DNA of 64,000 bases from Ferrovibrio sp965278975 (GTDB lineage: Bacteria; Pseudomonadota; Alphaproteobacteria; Ferrovibrionales; Ferrovibrionaceae): the NCBI RefSeq assembly GCF_965278975.1, contig NZ_OZ257126.1, forward strand, positions 4,464,001-4,528,000, read 5' to 3'. Each line of letters begins with the position of its first letter. Positions within the stretch are counted from its first letter, which is position 1. Under the pieces are notes generated by a model. It did no database searches. It was not told where the DNA came from and saw only the letters and a program-made list of their open reading frames with translations. A program made the translations under genes and the position numbers. Below, piece by piece: positions 28,305 through 36,052 of the stretch.

Positions 28305-29078
28305 CTAGCGCGGCACGGCCGGCGCCAGGAACTGGGCGACGGTCTGCTCGAAATATGTGGTATAGGCAATGCCGATGGCGGTGAGCGTGAAGCCGAACAG
28401 CAGGAAGGACAGCGCGATCTGCGGCGCCTGCATGATGAAGAAGATCTGCAGCGTCGGCATCAGGCGGTTGAGCAGGCCGAGGGCTACGTTGAACACCACG
28501 CCATAGACGATGAAGGGCGCCGCCATGCGCATGCCGAGCGAGAAGGCATCGCTGAGCAGCTGCACGGCGACCTGGGCGAAATCGCCGAAAGCCGGCACGC
28601 GCAGCGGCGGAAACAGCGTGTAGCTGTCATGCACCGCCTGCAGCAGCACCAGATGCATATCGGTGGCGAACATCAGCGCGGTGCCGAGGAAGATCAGCGC
28701 GCCGCTGAGAATGGCATTCTGGCCACCCATATTGGGATCGAAGAAGGTGGCGGCAGAGAGGCCGGCCTGCATGGCGATCACCGTGCCGGCGACATGCATG
28801 GCGGTGAGCAGCATGCGCGTGATCAGGCCGAGGGCGAGGCCGAAGCCGATTTCGGTGATCAGCAGGAAGGCCAGGTTCATCGGCTGCACTGGCAGCGGCG
28901 GCAGGCTCGGCCCCAGGATCGGCACCAGCAGGGCAGACATCAGCAGGGCCAGGGTGAGGCGGACGCGCGGCGGGATCGAGGCCTCGCCGATGCCGGGCAG
29001 CGACATCATGGCGCTGCCGATCCGGCACAGGATCAGCATGAAGACGAAGACGTTGCCGGCGACGATCTGCTGCAACAT
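28305..29078 (-). CDS. fliR: Flagellar biosynthetic protein FliR
   Basis: FliR forms the export-gate core with FliP and FliQ. The 257-residue product has several hydrophobic helices and the family pattern, for example IGEASIPPRVRLTLALLMSALLVP near the N-terminus and GMRMAAPFIVYGVVFNVALGLLNRLMPTLQIFF in the second half. Length is normal. It follows fliQ by nine bases. Confidence 0.95.
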   Translation of the reverse strand: MLQQIVAGNVFVFMLILCRIGSAMMSLPGIGEASIPPRVRLTLALLMSALLVPILGPSLPPLPVQPMNLAFLLITEIGFGLALGLITRMLLTAMHVAGTVIAMQAGLSAATFFDPNMGGQNAILSGALIFLGTALMFATDMHLVLLQAVHDSYTLFPPLRVPAFGDFAQVAVQLLSDAFSLGMRMAAPFIVYGVVFNVALGLLNRLMPTLQIFFIMQAPQIALSFLLFGFTLTAIGIAYTTYFEQTVAQFLAPAVPR

Positions 29079-29087
29079 GGCAGACCG

Positions 29088-29354
29088 CTAATTCAATCCG
29101 GCGATACGCTGAGCCAACTGCTCCATGAAGGCCACCATGGTGCCGATCATGAACGGCATGGAGATGATGAGGGTGCCGAAGATCGCCAGGATCTTGGGAA
29201 CGAAGGTGAGCGTCGGTTCCTGCAACTGGGTCAGTGCCTGGAACAGCGCAATCGCCAGGCCGATCACCAGCGAGACAGCCATCGCCGGCCCGGAGACCTT
29301 GATCAGGACCCAGATCGCATCGCGCATCACATCTGTAACTTCAACTGCGGTCAT
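29088..29354 (-). CDS. fliQ: Flagellar biosynthetic protein FliQ
   Basis: FliQ is a small export-gate subunit with two transmembrane helices. The 88-residue product shows the conserved VSLVIGLAIALFQALTQLQEPTLTFVPKI block between them. It lies between fliE and fliR, the usual alphaproteobacterial order. Confidence 0.95.
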   Translation of the reverse strand: MTAVEVTDVMRDAIWVLIKVSGPAMAVSLVIGLAIALFQALTQLQEPTLTFVPKILAIFGTLIISMPFMIGTMVAFMEQLAQRIAGLN

Positions 29355-29403
29355 CGATTCGCTCGTTTCCGCAGTGTATACCTGATTCGCAGGATGCAGC
29401 CCA

Positions 29404-29709
29404 TCAAATGGGCATGCGCATGATTTCCTGGTAGGCGTTGATCACCTTGTCGCGCACCGCGATCACCGTATCCAAGGCCACTTCGGCGTTGGTCACGGCG
29501 GTGACGATCTCGGTGACATCGGCCTTGCCGTTCACCGCCTGGGTGGACAGGGTTTCGGCCTTCTGCTGGGCCTCGACGGTGGAATTCAGCGCCTGACGCA
29601 CCAGATCGCCGAAGCCGGTGCCGCCAACAGAGGTGGCGCCGCCGCCCTGGGTGGCGCGGCCTACGGTGGCAAGCCCGTCTGCCAGCCCACCGATGCGTAT
29701 ATCAGCCAT
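29404..29709 (-). CDS. fliE: Flagellar hook-basal body protein FliE
   Basis: FliE joins the MS ring to the proximal rod. The 101-residue product has a glycine-rich N-terminus and the conserved C-terminal half ADVTEIVTAVTNAEVALDTVIAVRDKVINAYQEIMRMPI. It follows flgC by about 20 bp. Confidence 0.94.
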   Translation of the reverse strand: MADIRIGGLADGLATVGRATQGGGATSVGGTGFGDLVRQALNSTVEAQQKAETLSTQAVNGKADVTEIVTAVTNAEVALDTVIAVRDKVINAYQEIMRMPI

Positions 29710-29729
29710 GCTTCAGGCCCTCGCCTCTA

Positions 29730-30140
29730 TCAGTTGCGCAGCAGGTCGACGGTGCGGTTGACCATCGCCTTGGCGCCTTCGATGACGTTCAGATTGGCTT
29801 CGTAGGACCGCTGCGCTTCGCGCATATCGGCCATTTCGATCACCGGGCGCACATTCGGCAGCTTCACATAGCCATCGGCATTGGCGGACGGATGGCCCGG
29901 ATCGTATTTCAGTTCGAAATCCGAGCGGTCGCGGGTCGGCGGCTTGGTTTTCACCATATTGACGCCGGTGGCGCGGTCCAGTTCGTTCTTGAAGCTCACC
30001 ACCTTGCGGCGATACGGGTCGGCGCCCGGGGTCTTGCCGAGCGAGTCCGAATTGGCGAGGTTTTCCGCGATGACCTTGAGGCGGTCGCTCTGGGCTTTCA
30101 TGCCAGAGGCGGAAATCTTCATCGCGTCCTTGAGTTCCAT
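29730..30140 (-). CDS. flgC: Flagellar basal-body rod protein FlgC
   Basis: FlgC is a proximal rod subunit. The 136-residue product has the N-terminal rod motif (ISASGMKAQSDRLKVIAENLANSDS) and the C-terminal helix (VIEMADMREAQRSYEANLNVIEGAKAMVNRTVDLL). Length matches the family. It starts 15 bp after flgB. Confidence 0.96.
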   Translation of the reverse strand: MELKDAMKISASGMKAQSDRLKVIAENLANSDSLGKTPGADPYRRKVVSFKNELDRATGVNMVKTKPPTRDRSDFELKYDPGHPSANADGYVKLPNVRPVIEMADMREAQRSYEANLNVIEGAKAMVNRTVDLLRN

Positions 30141-30155
30141 CGCCTGCTCCTATGC

Positions 30156-30572
30156 TTACTGCTGGCGCGGCCCGAGGGCCTTGCGCAGCAGACCGACCTG
30201 CTTGCGATACAGGTTGGTCATCAGATTATGTTCGCCCTGGTTTTCCGCCAGCATCATGGTCTGCTGCTCCAGGTTCACCGCGTTGCCGTTCGGCGCCACC
30301 TCGAACTCGCCCTTGGCGCGTTCCACCTTCCAGCTGCCGTTGCCGGCGCTGGCGGAACTGCGGCCGATATGGCCGGGCTGGGTGGTGGCAATCGCGGCGC
30401 GCGGGTTCGGCCCCTTCACCAGATCGGAGAAGCTGGCCTTCTTGAGATCCTTCGGCTTGTAGTTCGGCGTATCCGCATTGGCGATATTCTCGGCCAGCAC
30501 ACGCTGCCGCTCGCCGGTATATTCCATCCGGCGGGTAATCGCTTTCATGATGTTGATGCGATCCAGGTCCAT
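30156..30572 (-). CDS. flgB: Flagellar basal-body rod protein FlgB
   Basis: FlgB is a proximal rod subunit. The 138-residue product contains RQRVLAENIANADTPNYKPKDL, the standard rod-protein signature, and a C-terminal helix (LMTNLYRKQVGLLRKALG). The frame opens at 30596, but ATG 30572 (MDLDRINIMKAITRRM) gives the usual FlgB N-terminus. It is the first gene of the minus-strand flagellar run, so its promoter should lie in the short divergent region up to 30660. Confidence 0.94.
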   Translation of the reverse strand: MDLDRINIMKAITRRMEYTGERQRVLAENIANADTPNYKPKDLKKASFSDLVKGPNPRAAIATTQPGHIGRSSASAGNGSWKVERAKGEFEVAPNGNAVNLEQQTMMLAENQGEHNLMTNLYRKQVGLLRKALGPRQQ

Positions 30573-30600
30573 GGCGGCGACTCTGCCCTGAATCATTGAA

Positions 30601-30639
30601 TCATTTATTAACGAATTGCCGGGATATATTAATAAATGA
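30601..30639. promoter_or_regulatory. 11-bp inverted repeat in the divergent flagellar promoter region
   Basis: TCATTTATTAA (30601-30611) and TTAATAAATGA (30629-30639) form a perfect 11-bp inverted repeat with a 17-bp spacer. It sits in the only AT-rich stretch between flgB and the divergent FlhB-like gene, so it could be a shared operator or hold both -10 regions. Confidence 0.5.
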
Positions 30640-30660
30640 AACCGCCCGAAAGCCCGCGAA

Positions 30661-30951
30661 ATGGCTGACGAGACTGGAAAACCGCCAAAAAAATTGAAGG
30701 CCGTGGCTCTGCGCTACGATGCCGCCAAGGAAGATGCGCCCCGCGTGGTCGCCAATGCCCAGGGGCATATGGCGGAACAGGTGATCCGCATCGCCATGGA
30801 TAACGGCATCACCATCCGTCAGGATTCGGACCTGGTGGAAATCCTCGGCAAGCTCGATATCGACACCCTGATCCCGGTGGAAGCCTTCGCCGCGGTGGCG
30901 GAAATCCTCAGCTACATCTACCGCACCCAGGGCAAGACGCCAGGGAACTGA
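30661..30951 (+). CDS. Stand-alone FlhB C-terminal-domain paralogue
   Basis: The 96-residue soluble protein resembles the cytoplasmic domain of FlhB/YscU: VALRYDAAKEDAPRVVANAQGHMAEQVIRIAMDNGITIRQDSDLVEIL aligns with the part of FlhB after its cleavage site. The NPTH motif and all membrane helices are absent, and IPVEAFAAVAEILSYIYR matches the FlhB C-terminus. Such proteins can replace the cleaved FlhB domain in some bacteria; that role here is inferred. It is divergent from flgB and upstream of fliO. Confidence 0.85.
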   Translation: MADETGKPPKKLKAVALRYDAAKEDAPRVVANAQGHMAEQVIRIAMDNGITIRQDSDLVEILGKLDIDTLIPVEAFAAVAEILSYIYRTQGKTPGN

Positions 30952-31028
30952 GGCGGCCGTTGAGCCGACCAATCTAACTTGACCCGACTCGGGCGCGGCA
31001 AGCACAGTCCACTGAATTCGGGAGCATC

Positions 31029-31391
31029 ATGGAACAAATCGATTATATGCGTGTCGGCATCGGCTTGGGCGTCGTGCTCATCCTGCTCGGTGCCTTCTAC
31101 TGGGCGATGAAGTATTTTGCCGGCAACATGCGTGTCGGCAAATGGCGCAACGGCCAGCGTATCGGCGTGATCGAACTGGCGCCGGTGGATGGCACCCGTC
31201 GTCTCATCCTGGTGCGGCGCGACAATGTCGAGCATCTGCTGCTGCTCGGCGATGATGGCGACGTGGTGATCGAAACCGGCATCCCGGTGGTGAAAACCGA
31301 AACCGATGCCACGCCCAAGGCGCCGATGTTCCCGTCGCTGCGCATGCCGAGCCGCGATCCGAACAAGGACGGAGCCAGCGGTGCGGACTGA
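31029..31391 (+). CDS. fliO: Flagellar assembly protein FliO
   Basis: FliO helps assemble the FliP core of the export gate. The 120-residue protein has one N-terminal transmembrane helix (GIGLGVVLILLGAFYWAMKYF) and a small cytoplasmic domain with the FliO pattern IGVIELAPVDGTRRLILVRRDNVEHLLLLG. GGGAG lies just before the start. Its end overlaps fliP, the usual partner. Confidence 0.88.
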   Translation: MEQIDYMRVGIGLGVVLILLGAFYWAMKYFAGNMRVGKWRNGQRIGVIELAPVDGTRRLILVRRDNVEHLLLLGDDGDVVIETGIPVVKTETDATPKAPMFPSLRMPSRDPNKDGASGAD

Positions 31392-32232
31392 TCCTGCCGC
31401 CAGCAACGCCTGGGTATACCGGGCTGCCTGGAAATGCCGTGAAACCTGGATGCACCGCGCCGGCTGGCTGCCCGGCAGCATGGTGATGCTGCTTTCCGGC
31501 GCCGCACTGGCCTATGCCGTGCTGGCCTTCTTCGGCCCGGCCATGGCGCAATCAATCAATATCGATCTTGGCGAAGGCGGCGGCTCGCTCACCGGCCGCG
31601 TGATCCAGCTTGTCGCGCTCACCACCGTTTTGACCCTGGCGCCATCGATCCTGATCGTGCTCACCAGCTTCATCCGCATCGTGGTGGTATTCTCGATCCT
31701 GCGCACCGCGCTCGGCACCCAGTCGACGCCGCCGAACACGGTGCTGATCAGCTTGGCGCTGTTCCTCACCTTCTTCATCATGCAGCCGACCTTCGAGCGC
31801 GCCTATAACGATGGCATCCAGCCGCTGATCGAGGAGCGTATCGACCAGCAGACGGCGTTTGACCGCGCCGTGGCGCCGTTCCACCAGTTCATGCGCGGCC
31901 ATGTGCGCGAGAAGGACCTGGCGCTGTTCGCCAGCTTCGCCAAGCTGGCGCCGCCGGCAACCCCGGAAGCCATCCCGCTGCGCGTGCTGATCCCGGCCTA
32001 CATGATCAGCGAATTGAAACGCGCCTTCGAGATCGGCTTCCTGCTGTTCATCCCCTTCATCGTCGTCGACATGGTGGTGGCCTCCATCCTGATGTCGATG
32101 GGCATGATGATGCTGCCGCCCGTGGTGATATCCCTGCCGTTCAAGCTGATCTTCTTTGTGCTGGTGGATGGCTGGAATCTGGTCTGCGCCGCGCTGGTCG
32201 AAAGCTTCATGGGCGGACCACCGGCAAACTAG
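31381..32232 (+). CDS. fliP: Flagellar biosynthetic protein FliP
   Basis: FliP is the main export-gate subunit. The 283-residue product has a cleavable N-terminal hydrophobic segment (near AMAQ) and the family motifs: PSILIVLTSFIRIVVVFSILRTALGTQ, LALFLTFFIMQP, and PAYMISELKRAFEIGFLLFIPFIVVDMVV. GTG 31381 with GGAG about seven bases upstream is chosen. This start overlaps fliO by 11 bp, and ATG 31450 or 31480 would also leave a signal. A palindromic repeat follows. Confidence 0.94.
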   Translation: MRTDPAASNAWVYRAAWKCRETWMHRAGWLPGSMVMLLSGAALAYAVLAFFGPAMAQSINIDLGEGGGSLTGRVIQLVALTTVLTLAPSILIVLTSFIRIVVVFSILRTALGTQSTPPNTVLISLALFLTFFIMQPTFERAYNDGIQPLIEERIDQQTAFDRAVAPFHQFMRGHVREKDLALFASFAKLAPPATPEAIPLRVLIPAYMISELKRAFEIGFLLFIPFIVVDMVVASILMSMGMMMLPPVVISLPFKLIFFVLVDGWNLVCAALVESFMGGPPAN

Positions 32233-32258
32233 CCGGGTAACAGAGCGGACAAGTCAGA

Positions 32259-32392
32259 AATGGGATGCCCGCTTTCGCGGGCATGACAGGGCTTTTTCTT
32301 ACTTGTCATCCTCGCGAAGGCGAGGATCCCATTTTTGGTTTTACTCTCCTATCAGCGGCAGGAGACCCGCGGATCAAGTCCGCGGGTGACGC
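32259..32392. repeat. Dispersed palindromic repeat, copy 4 (three hairpins)
   Basis: Three hairpins follow fliP: GCCCGC-TTTC-GCGGGC, ATCCTCGC-GAAG-GCGAGGAT, and ACCCGCGGA/TCCGCGGGT. They carry the same AAATGGGAT and GTCAT/ATGAC edges as the copies at 11928, 15713 and 27104. They fill most of the space between convergent fliP and the binding-protein gene. Confidence 0.85.
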
Positions 32393-32409
32393 CTGTAGCG
32401 CGGCCGCCC

Positions 32410-33906
32410 CTACTCCCAGTACACCGCCGACAGATCGTTGGCGAAGATCGGCGCGCTGGACCAGAAGCCCTTGAGGTTGGCCTTATAGATGGCAACACGC
32501 GAGGCATTGTAGAGCCACACATTCACCGCATCGCGCGACAGCACGCGCTGCATGCGCTGCATGATCTCGGTGCGCTCCTTCACATCCAGCGTGGTGTTGG
32601 CCTGGGCCAGCAGGTTGCGGAATTCCGGGCTGTCATACTGCCAGTAATAATTCGGCTCGGCATACTTGATGATGTCGTTCGGCTCGACATGGTTGATGAT
32701 GGTCAGGTCGTAGTTGAAATTCTTGAACACCACGTCCAGCCACTGCGCCCATTCCATATTCTCGATCTTGGCATTGATGCCGGCCTCCGCCAGCATCGCC
32801 GCCACCACCTCGCCGCCACGGCGGGCATAGGCCGGCGGCGGCAGGCGCAGGGTGAGTTCCAGCTTGTCCAGCCCGGCTTCCTTCAGCAGCGCACGGGCCT
32901 TGGCCGGATCATACGGATAGGCATTGGCGAGATCGACATAGGCCGGATCATGCGGCGGGAAATGGCTGCCGATCACCGTGCCATAGCCGGAAGCCACCGC
33001 CTCGATCAGCGCCTTGCGGTCGATGGCATGGGCCAGCGCGCGGCGCACGCGCAGATCGTCCAGCGGCTTGCGCTTGTTGTTGACCGCCAGCATCACCTCG
33101 CCCTCGGTGGTGCCGGTGGTGACGCGGAAACGCTTGTCCTTCTGGAATTGCGGCACATTCTCGCCGCTCATGCCGATAGGGAAACCATCGATATCGCCAG
33201 CGAGCAAGGCCGCCACCTGGGCCGCCGGATCGGCGATGACGCGGAAAGTGGCGGTCTTGATGCGGATCGCGGCCGTATCGCGGAAATTCGGCTGGGCGGT
33301 CAGCATGATCGAGTCACCCTTCACCCATTTCTCCAGCTTGTAGGGGCCGGTGCCGATGGGATTGGTGGCATTGCCGGCGCGGCTGGCCGGCGTGGTGATC
33401 ACGGCCGTGTTCTCACCCAGCGAAAAGAGGAAATTGGCGTCCGTCTCCTTCAGCTTGATGGTGACGGTGAGCGGATCGGGCGTGCCGATCTCGGCCATGT
33501 TGGTGAACACCGCCTTGCGCTTGTTGGTGCTCTGCGCGCCGCCATAGGTCTCGAATGACGATTTCACTTCCGCCGAGGTGAGCGGCGTGCCGTCGCTGAA
33601 TTTCACGCCAGCCTTGAGCTTGAAGGTGAATTCCTTCATGTCGGTGCTGGCAGCCCAGCTTTCGGCCAGCAACGGCGCCACGGTGCCATTCTCGCGGATG
33701 CGGGTCAGGCCCTCGAAGATATTGAAATGCGTGACCTCGCCGATGGCGGCGGCCGGCGCCGTGGTGGGATCGAGCCCCGGCGGCTCAAGTACCATGCCCA
33801 GCGTCACCGCATCCTTTTTCGCCTGCGCCAGAACACCTGCGCCGGGCAATGCCAGCAGCAGGGCCGTGATAGCTAGGGTGCCGGTGAGGAAATAGCGTCG
33901 CAGCAT
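32410..33906 (-). CDS. Peptide/oligopeptide ABC transporter substrate-binding protein
   Basis: The 498-residue product is a family 5 extracytoplasmic binding protein. A signal peptide (LAITALLLALPGAGVLAQ) is followed by KDAVTLGMVLEPPGLDPTTAPAAAIGEV and the typical LKAGVKFSDGTPLTSAEVKSSFE block. AGGAGG upstream of ATG 33906 fixes the start; the longer frame is not used. No permease or ATPase is adjacent. The gene directly follows a P1-family aminopeptidase gene (26-bp gap), so the pair may handle peptides together. Confidence 0.9.
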   Translation of the reverse strand: MLRRYFLTGTLAITALLLALPGAGVLAQAKKDAVTLGMVLEPPGLDPTTAPAAAIGEVTHFNIFEGLTRIRENGTVAPLLAESWAASTDMKEFTFKLKAGVKFSDGTPLTSAEVKSSFETYGGAQSTNKRKAVFTNMAEIGTPDPLTVTIKLKETDANFLFSLGENTAVITTPASRAGNATNPIGTGPYKLEKWVKGDSIMLTAQPNFRDTAAIRIKTATFRVIADPAAQVAALLAGDIDGFPIGMSGENVPQFQKDKRFRVTTGTTEGEVMLAVNNKRKPLDDLRVRRALAHAIDRKALIEAVASGYGTVIGSHFPPHDPAYVDLANAYPYDPAKARALLKEAGLDKLELTLRLPPPAYARRGGEVVAAMLAEAGINAKIENMEWAQWLDVVFKNFNYDLTIINHVEPNDIIKYAEPNYYWQYDSPEFRNLLAQANTTLDVKERTEIMQRMQRVLSRDAVNVWLYNASRVAIYKANLKGFWSSAPIFANDLSAVYWE

Positions 33907-33932
33907 GGTGATGCCTCCTGACTTAGCTTGGT

Positions 33933-34961
33933 TCAAACCCGTTGCAGAATCTGCTTCGCCGCCGGCAGCGTGCCAAGCGGTTCGGCTTCCCAGACACCGC
34001 GCGCCACGGCGCGGGCCAGGCAATCGGCGGCGATGCTGCCGATGCGTGCCACCAGGCGCGGCAGAATGGCAGCATCCTCCGGCTGCGCCTGCCATGACGG
34101 CAGCGAAACCGAGAATACCGTATCGCCATCGAACGGCGTATGCACCGGGCGAATGGCACGCGCCAGGCCGTCATGCGCCATGGTTGCAACATGGCGTAGG
34201 CAACTCTTGTCGAGCCGCGCATTGGTGGCCACGGCCGCGATACAGGTATGGCCAGCGATGCGGCCTTCCGCCGCCAGTTCGTGATCGATGCTGCCGCTCT
34301 GCGGATCGACACCGAGGCCACCGAATTCGCTGCCATGCTCCCCCCAGACCTGCTCCCAGGGCGCGGCCCAGAAAGCGCGGTTGCCGGGCGTGAGCACGCT
34401 GCCGACCGCGTTCACCGCCACATAGGCGCCGACGATCAGGCCATCATCGCTGACCCAGGAAGCGGAACCAACGCCGCCCTTGATGCGGCCCGCCGCGGCG
34501 CCATAGCCCGCCCCGGCATTGCCGAGCGCGAAATCGGCGCGTGCCTCGGCGCAAGCGGCGGCTCCCAGGCGGCGATACGGCGTTTCCTCGGGCCAGTCCT
34601 TGTCGCCGCCATTCATCAGGTCGAACAGGATCGCGGCCGGCACGATCGGCACGCGCAGATGCGCCATGGCGAAGCCCTTGCCCTGGCGCGCCAGCCAATG
34701 CACCACGCCGGAAGCGGCATCGAGGCCGAAGGCCGAACCGCCGGACAGGCAGATGGCGTCGATCTCAGGCATCATCGCCTCGGGCCGCAGCAGATCGGTC
34801 TCGCGCGTACCCGGTGCGCCGCCCCGGCAATCGACGCTGGCGGCGAAACGCCGGTCGGCAAAAATTACACTGACGCCGCTGCGCACGGATTCATCGGCAG
34901 CCTGGCCTACCAGCAGGCCCGGCACATCTGTTATCCGGTTGAGCCGCCCTGGCGCGCCCAT
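33933..34961 (-). CDS. P1-family (DmpA-type) aminopeptidase
   Basis: The 342-residue product is an N-terminal-nucleophile-type hydrolase of the DmpA/S58 family, which self-cleaves and releases N-terminal residues or opens small amides. Family segments are NRITDVPGLLVGQA at the start, AICLSGGSAFGLDAASGVV, GAGYGAAAGRIKGGVGSAS, and CIAAVATNARLDKSCL, which contains the probable self-cleavage nucleophile. Substrate is unknown. It is upstream of and likely co-transcribed with the peptide-binding protein. Confidence 0.87.
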   Translation of the reverse strand: MGAPGRLNRITDVPGLLVGQAADESVRSGVSVIFADRRFAASVDCRGGAPGTRETDLLRPEAMMPEIDAICLSGGSAFGLDAASGVVHWLARQGKGFAMAHLRVPIVPAAILFDLMNGGDKDWPEETPYRRLGAAACAEARADFALGNAGAGYGAAAGRIKGGVGSASWVSDDGLIVGAYVAVNAVGSVLTPGNRAFWAAPWEQVWGEHGSEFGGLGVDPQSGSIDHELAAEGRIAGHTCIAAVATNARLDKSCLRHVATMAHDGLARAIRPVHTPFDGDTVFSVSLPSWQAQPEDAAILPRLVARIGSIAADCLARAVARGVWEAEPLGTLPAAKQILQRV

Positions 34962-35055
34962 TCCATCCCTCCCGCAACTGCGAAGGCGGCATGCTAGCCA
35001 ACTAGAGTATGGCGGGCCAGGGCTATGGCAAAGCTAGTTTGTTTGTGAGCGTGCT

Positions 35056-35544
35056 TTAGGAAAGCGTGTAGAGGAAATAGCGTTCCGGCGGGATGTCCAC
35101 CGGCGGCGTGATCACGCTGAGCCGCGCATGGGCCAGACGCTGATCCGACAGCACGATGGCGCCTTTACAGCCCAGTGTCGGCACCAGATCGGACAGCCAG
35201 GCGGCCTGGCGCGCATTGGCCGCCGCATCGCCCGAGCCGGTATCGCAATGGATCAGCGCCGCCACGGCGCCGTGGTGCGCGGCGAAAGCCGGCAGCGTGG
35301 TGGAGAATTCGCCCAGCACCAGCAAATCGCCCGCCGGCTTGGATTGCGGATGCGCATTATCGGCGCGGTCGAAGGCATAGATATCGCGGCCGGGCAGCTT
35401 TTCGCGCAGGTGATCGAAGGTGCGGCCATTGCCGAGACCGATCTCAAGGACCGGCCCGGGAATATCGCGGATCGCCTGCGCCGCCCAGTCCAGCACGCTG
35501 CGCTGCGCCGAAAGACGGCGGATGAAACTGTCGAGACGGCTCAC
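35056..35544 (-). CDS. Small SAM-dependent methyltransferase-like protein
   Basis: The 162-residue product has a Rossmann SAM-binding motif (GPVLEIGLGNGRTFDHLRE) and the downstream acidic segment IYAFDRAD. It is shorter than typical methyltransferases and shows no clear catalytic or substrate domain. It resembles a compact family annotated as class I methyltransferases in alphaproteobacteria. It is the last of three same-strand genes with the cyclic-nucleotide-binding and ABC-like proteins (28-bp gap). Its target is unknown. Confidence 0.75.
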   Translation of the reverse strand: MSRLDSFIRRLSAQRSVLDWAAQAIRDIPGPVLEIGLGNGRTFDHLREKLPGRDIYAFDRADNAHPQSKPAGDLLVLGEFSTTLPAFAAHHGAVAALIHCDTGSGDAAANARQAAWLSDLVPTLGCKGAIVLSDQRLAHARLSVITPPVDIPPERYFLYTLS

Positions 35545-35572
35545 GCGCTACACACCTTGCTTATGTTGCCTG

Positions 35573-36025
35573 TTACGAGTTCTTCGCCGCGGCGGCGCGC
35601 AGATCGGCGGTGGTGCGCTCCAGGCGCTGCGCCAGCACGCGCATGATCTCGATGGCGATCTGCGGGAAATCGTTGATCAGGCGGAAGAACAGGTCCTTGG
35701 CGATGCGCAGCGTCACCAGTTCGGTCTTGGCGGTGACGGTGGCGGTGCGCGGCACGTCGCAGAGGATGGCGATTTCGCCGACGAAATCATTCTGCTTCAG
35801 CCGCGCCACGGTGAGCGGGCCGTTCGGCGTGTTGACCGAAACATCGGCCTCGCCGCCGAAAATGACATAGGCGGCATCGCCGGGATCGCCCTGATTGAAC
35901 AGCACGTCGCCGGGCTTGTAGGTGATGCGCTGGCTGGTGAAGGCCAGCAGTTTCAGCTTGGCCGGCTCGATCTTGGCAAACAGCGGGATGCGGCGCAGGG
36001 CTTCCACTTCTTCGTTCAGGCTCAT
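35573..36025 (-). CDS. Cyclic nucleotide-binding domain protein
   Basis: The 150-residue protein is essentially one CRP-like cyclic-nucleotide-binding domain: an N-terminal helix (EEVEALRRIPLFAKIEP), a beta-roll, and the phosphate-cassette region NDFVGEIAILCDVPRTATVTA, with the expected FxGE and RTATV residues. A C-terminal helix follows, but no DNA-binding domain. It is therefore likely a regulatory subunit rather than a transcription factor. Its position 27 bp after the ABC-like gene suggests that it acts on that protein; this is inference. Confidence 0.87.
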   Translation of the reverse strand: MSLNEEVEALRRIPLFAKIEPAKLKLLAFTSQRITYKPGDVLFNQGDPGDAAYVIFGGEADVSVNTPNGPLTVARLKQNDFVGEIAILCDVPRTATVTAKTELVTLRIAKDLFFRLINDFPQIAIEIMRVLAQRLERTTADLRAAAAKNS

Positions 36026-36052
36026 GGCTCAATCCTTTCGAAAAGCGGCGGC

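Noticed and set aside
30976..31020. Sigma-54 promoter before fliO
   Set aside because: GG and GC pairs can be found, but the spacing and flanking bases do not fit the consensus as they do at flgE.
32335..33558. Open frame starting in the palindromic repeat and running opposite the peptide-binding protein gene
   Set aside because: It is fully antisense to a gene with a signal peptide, family motifs and a good ribosome-binding site.
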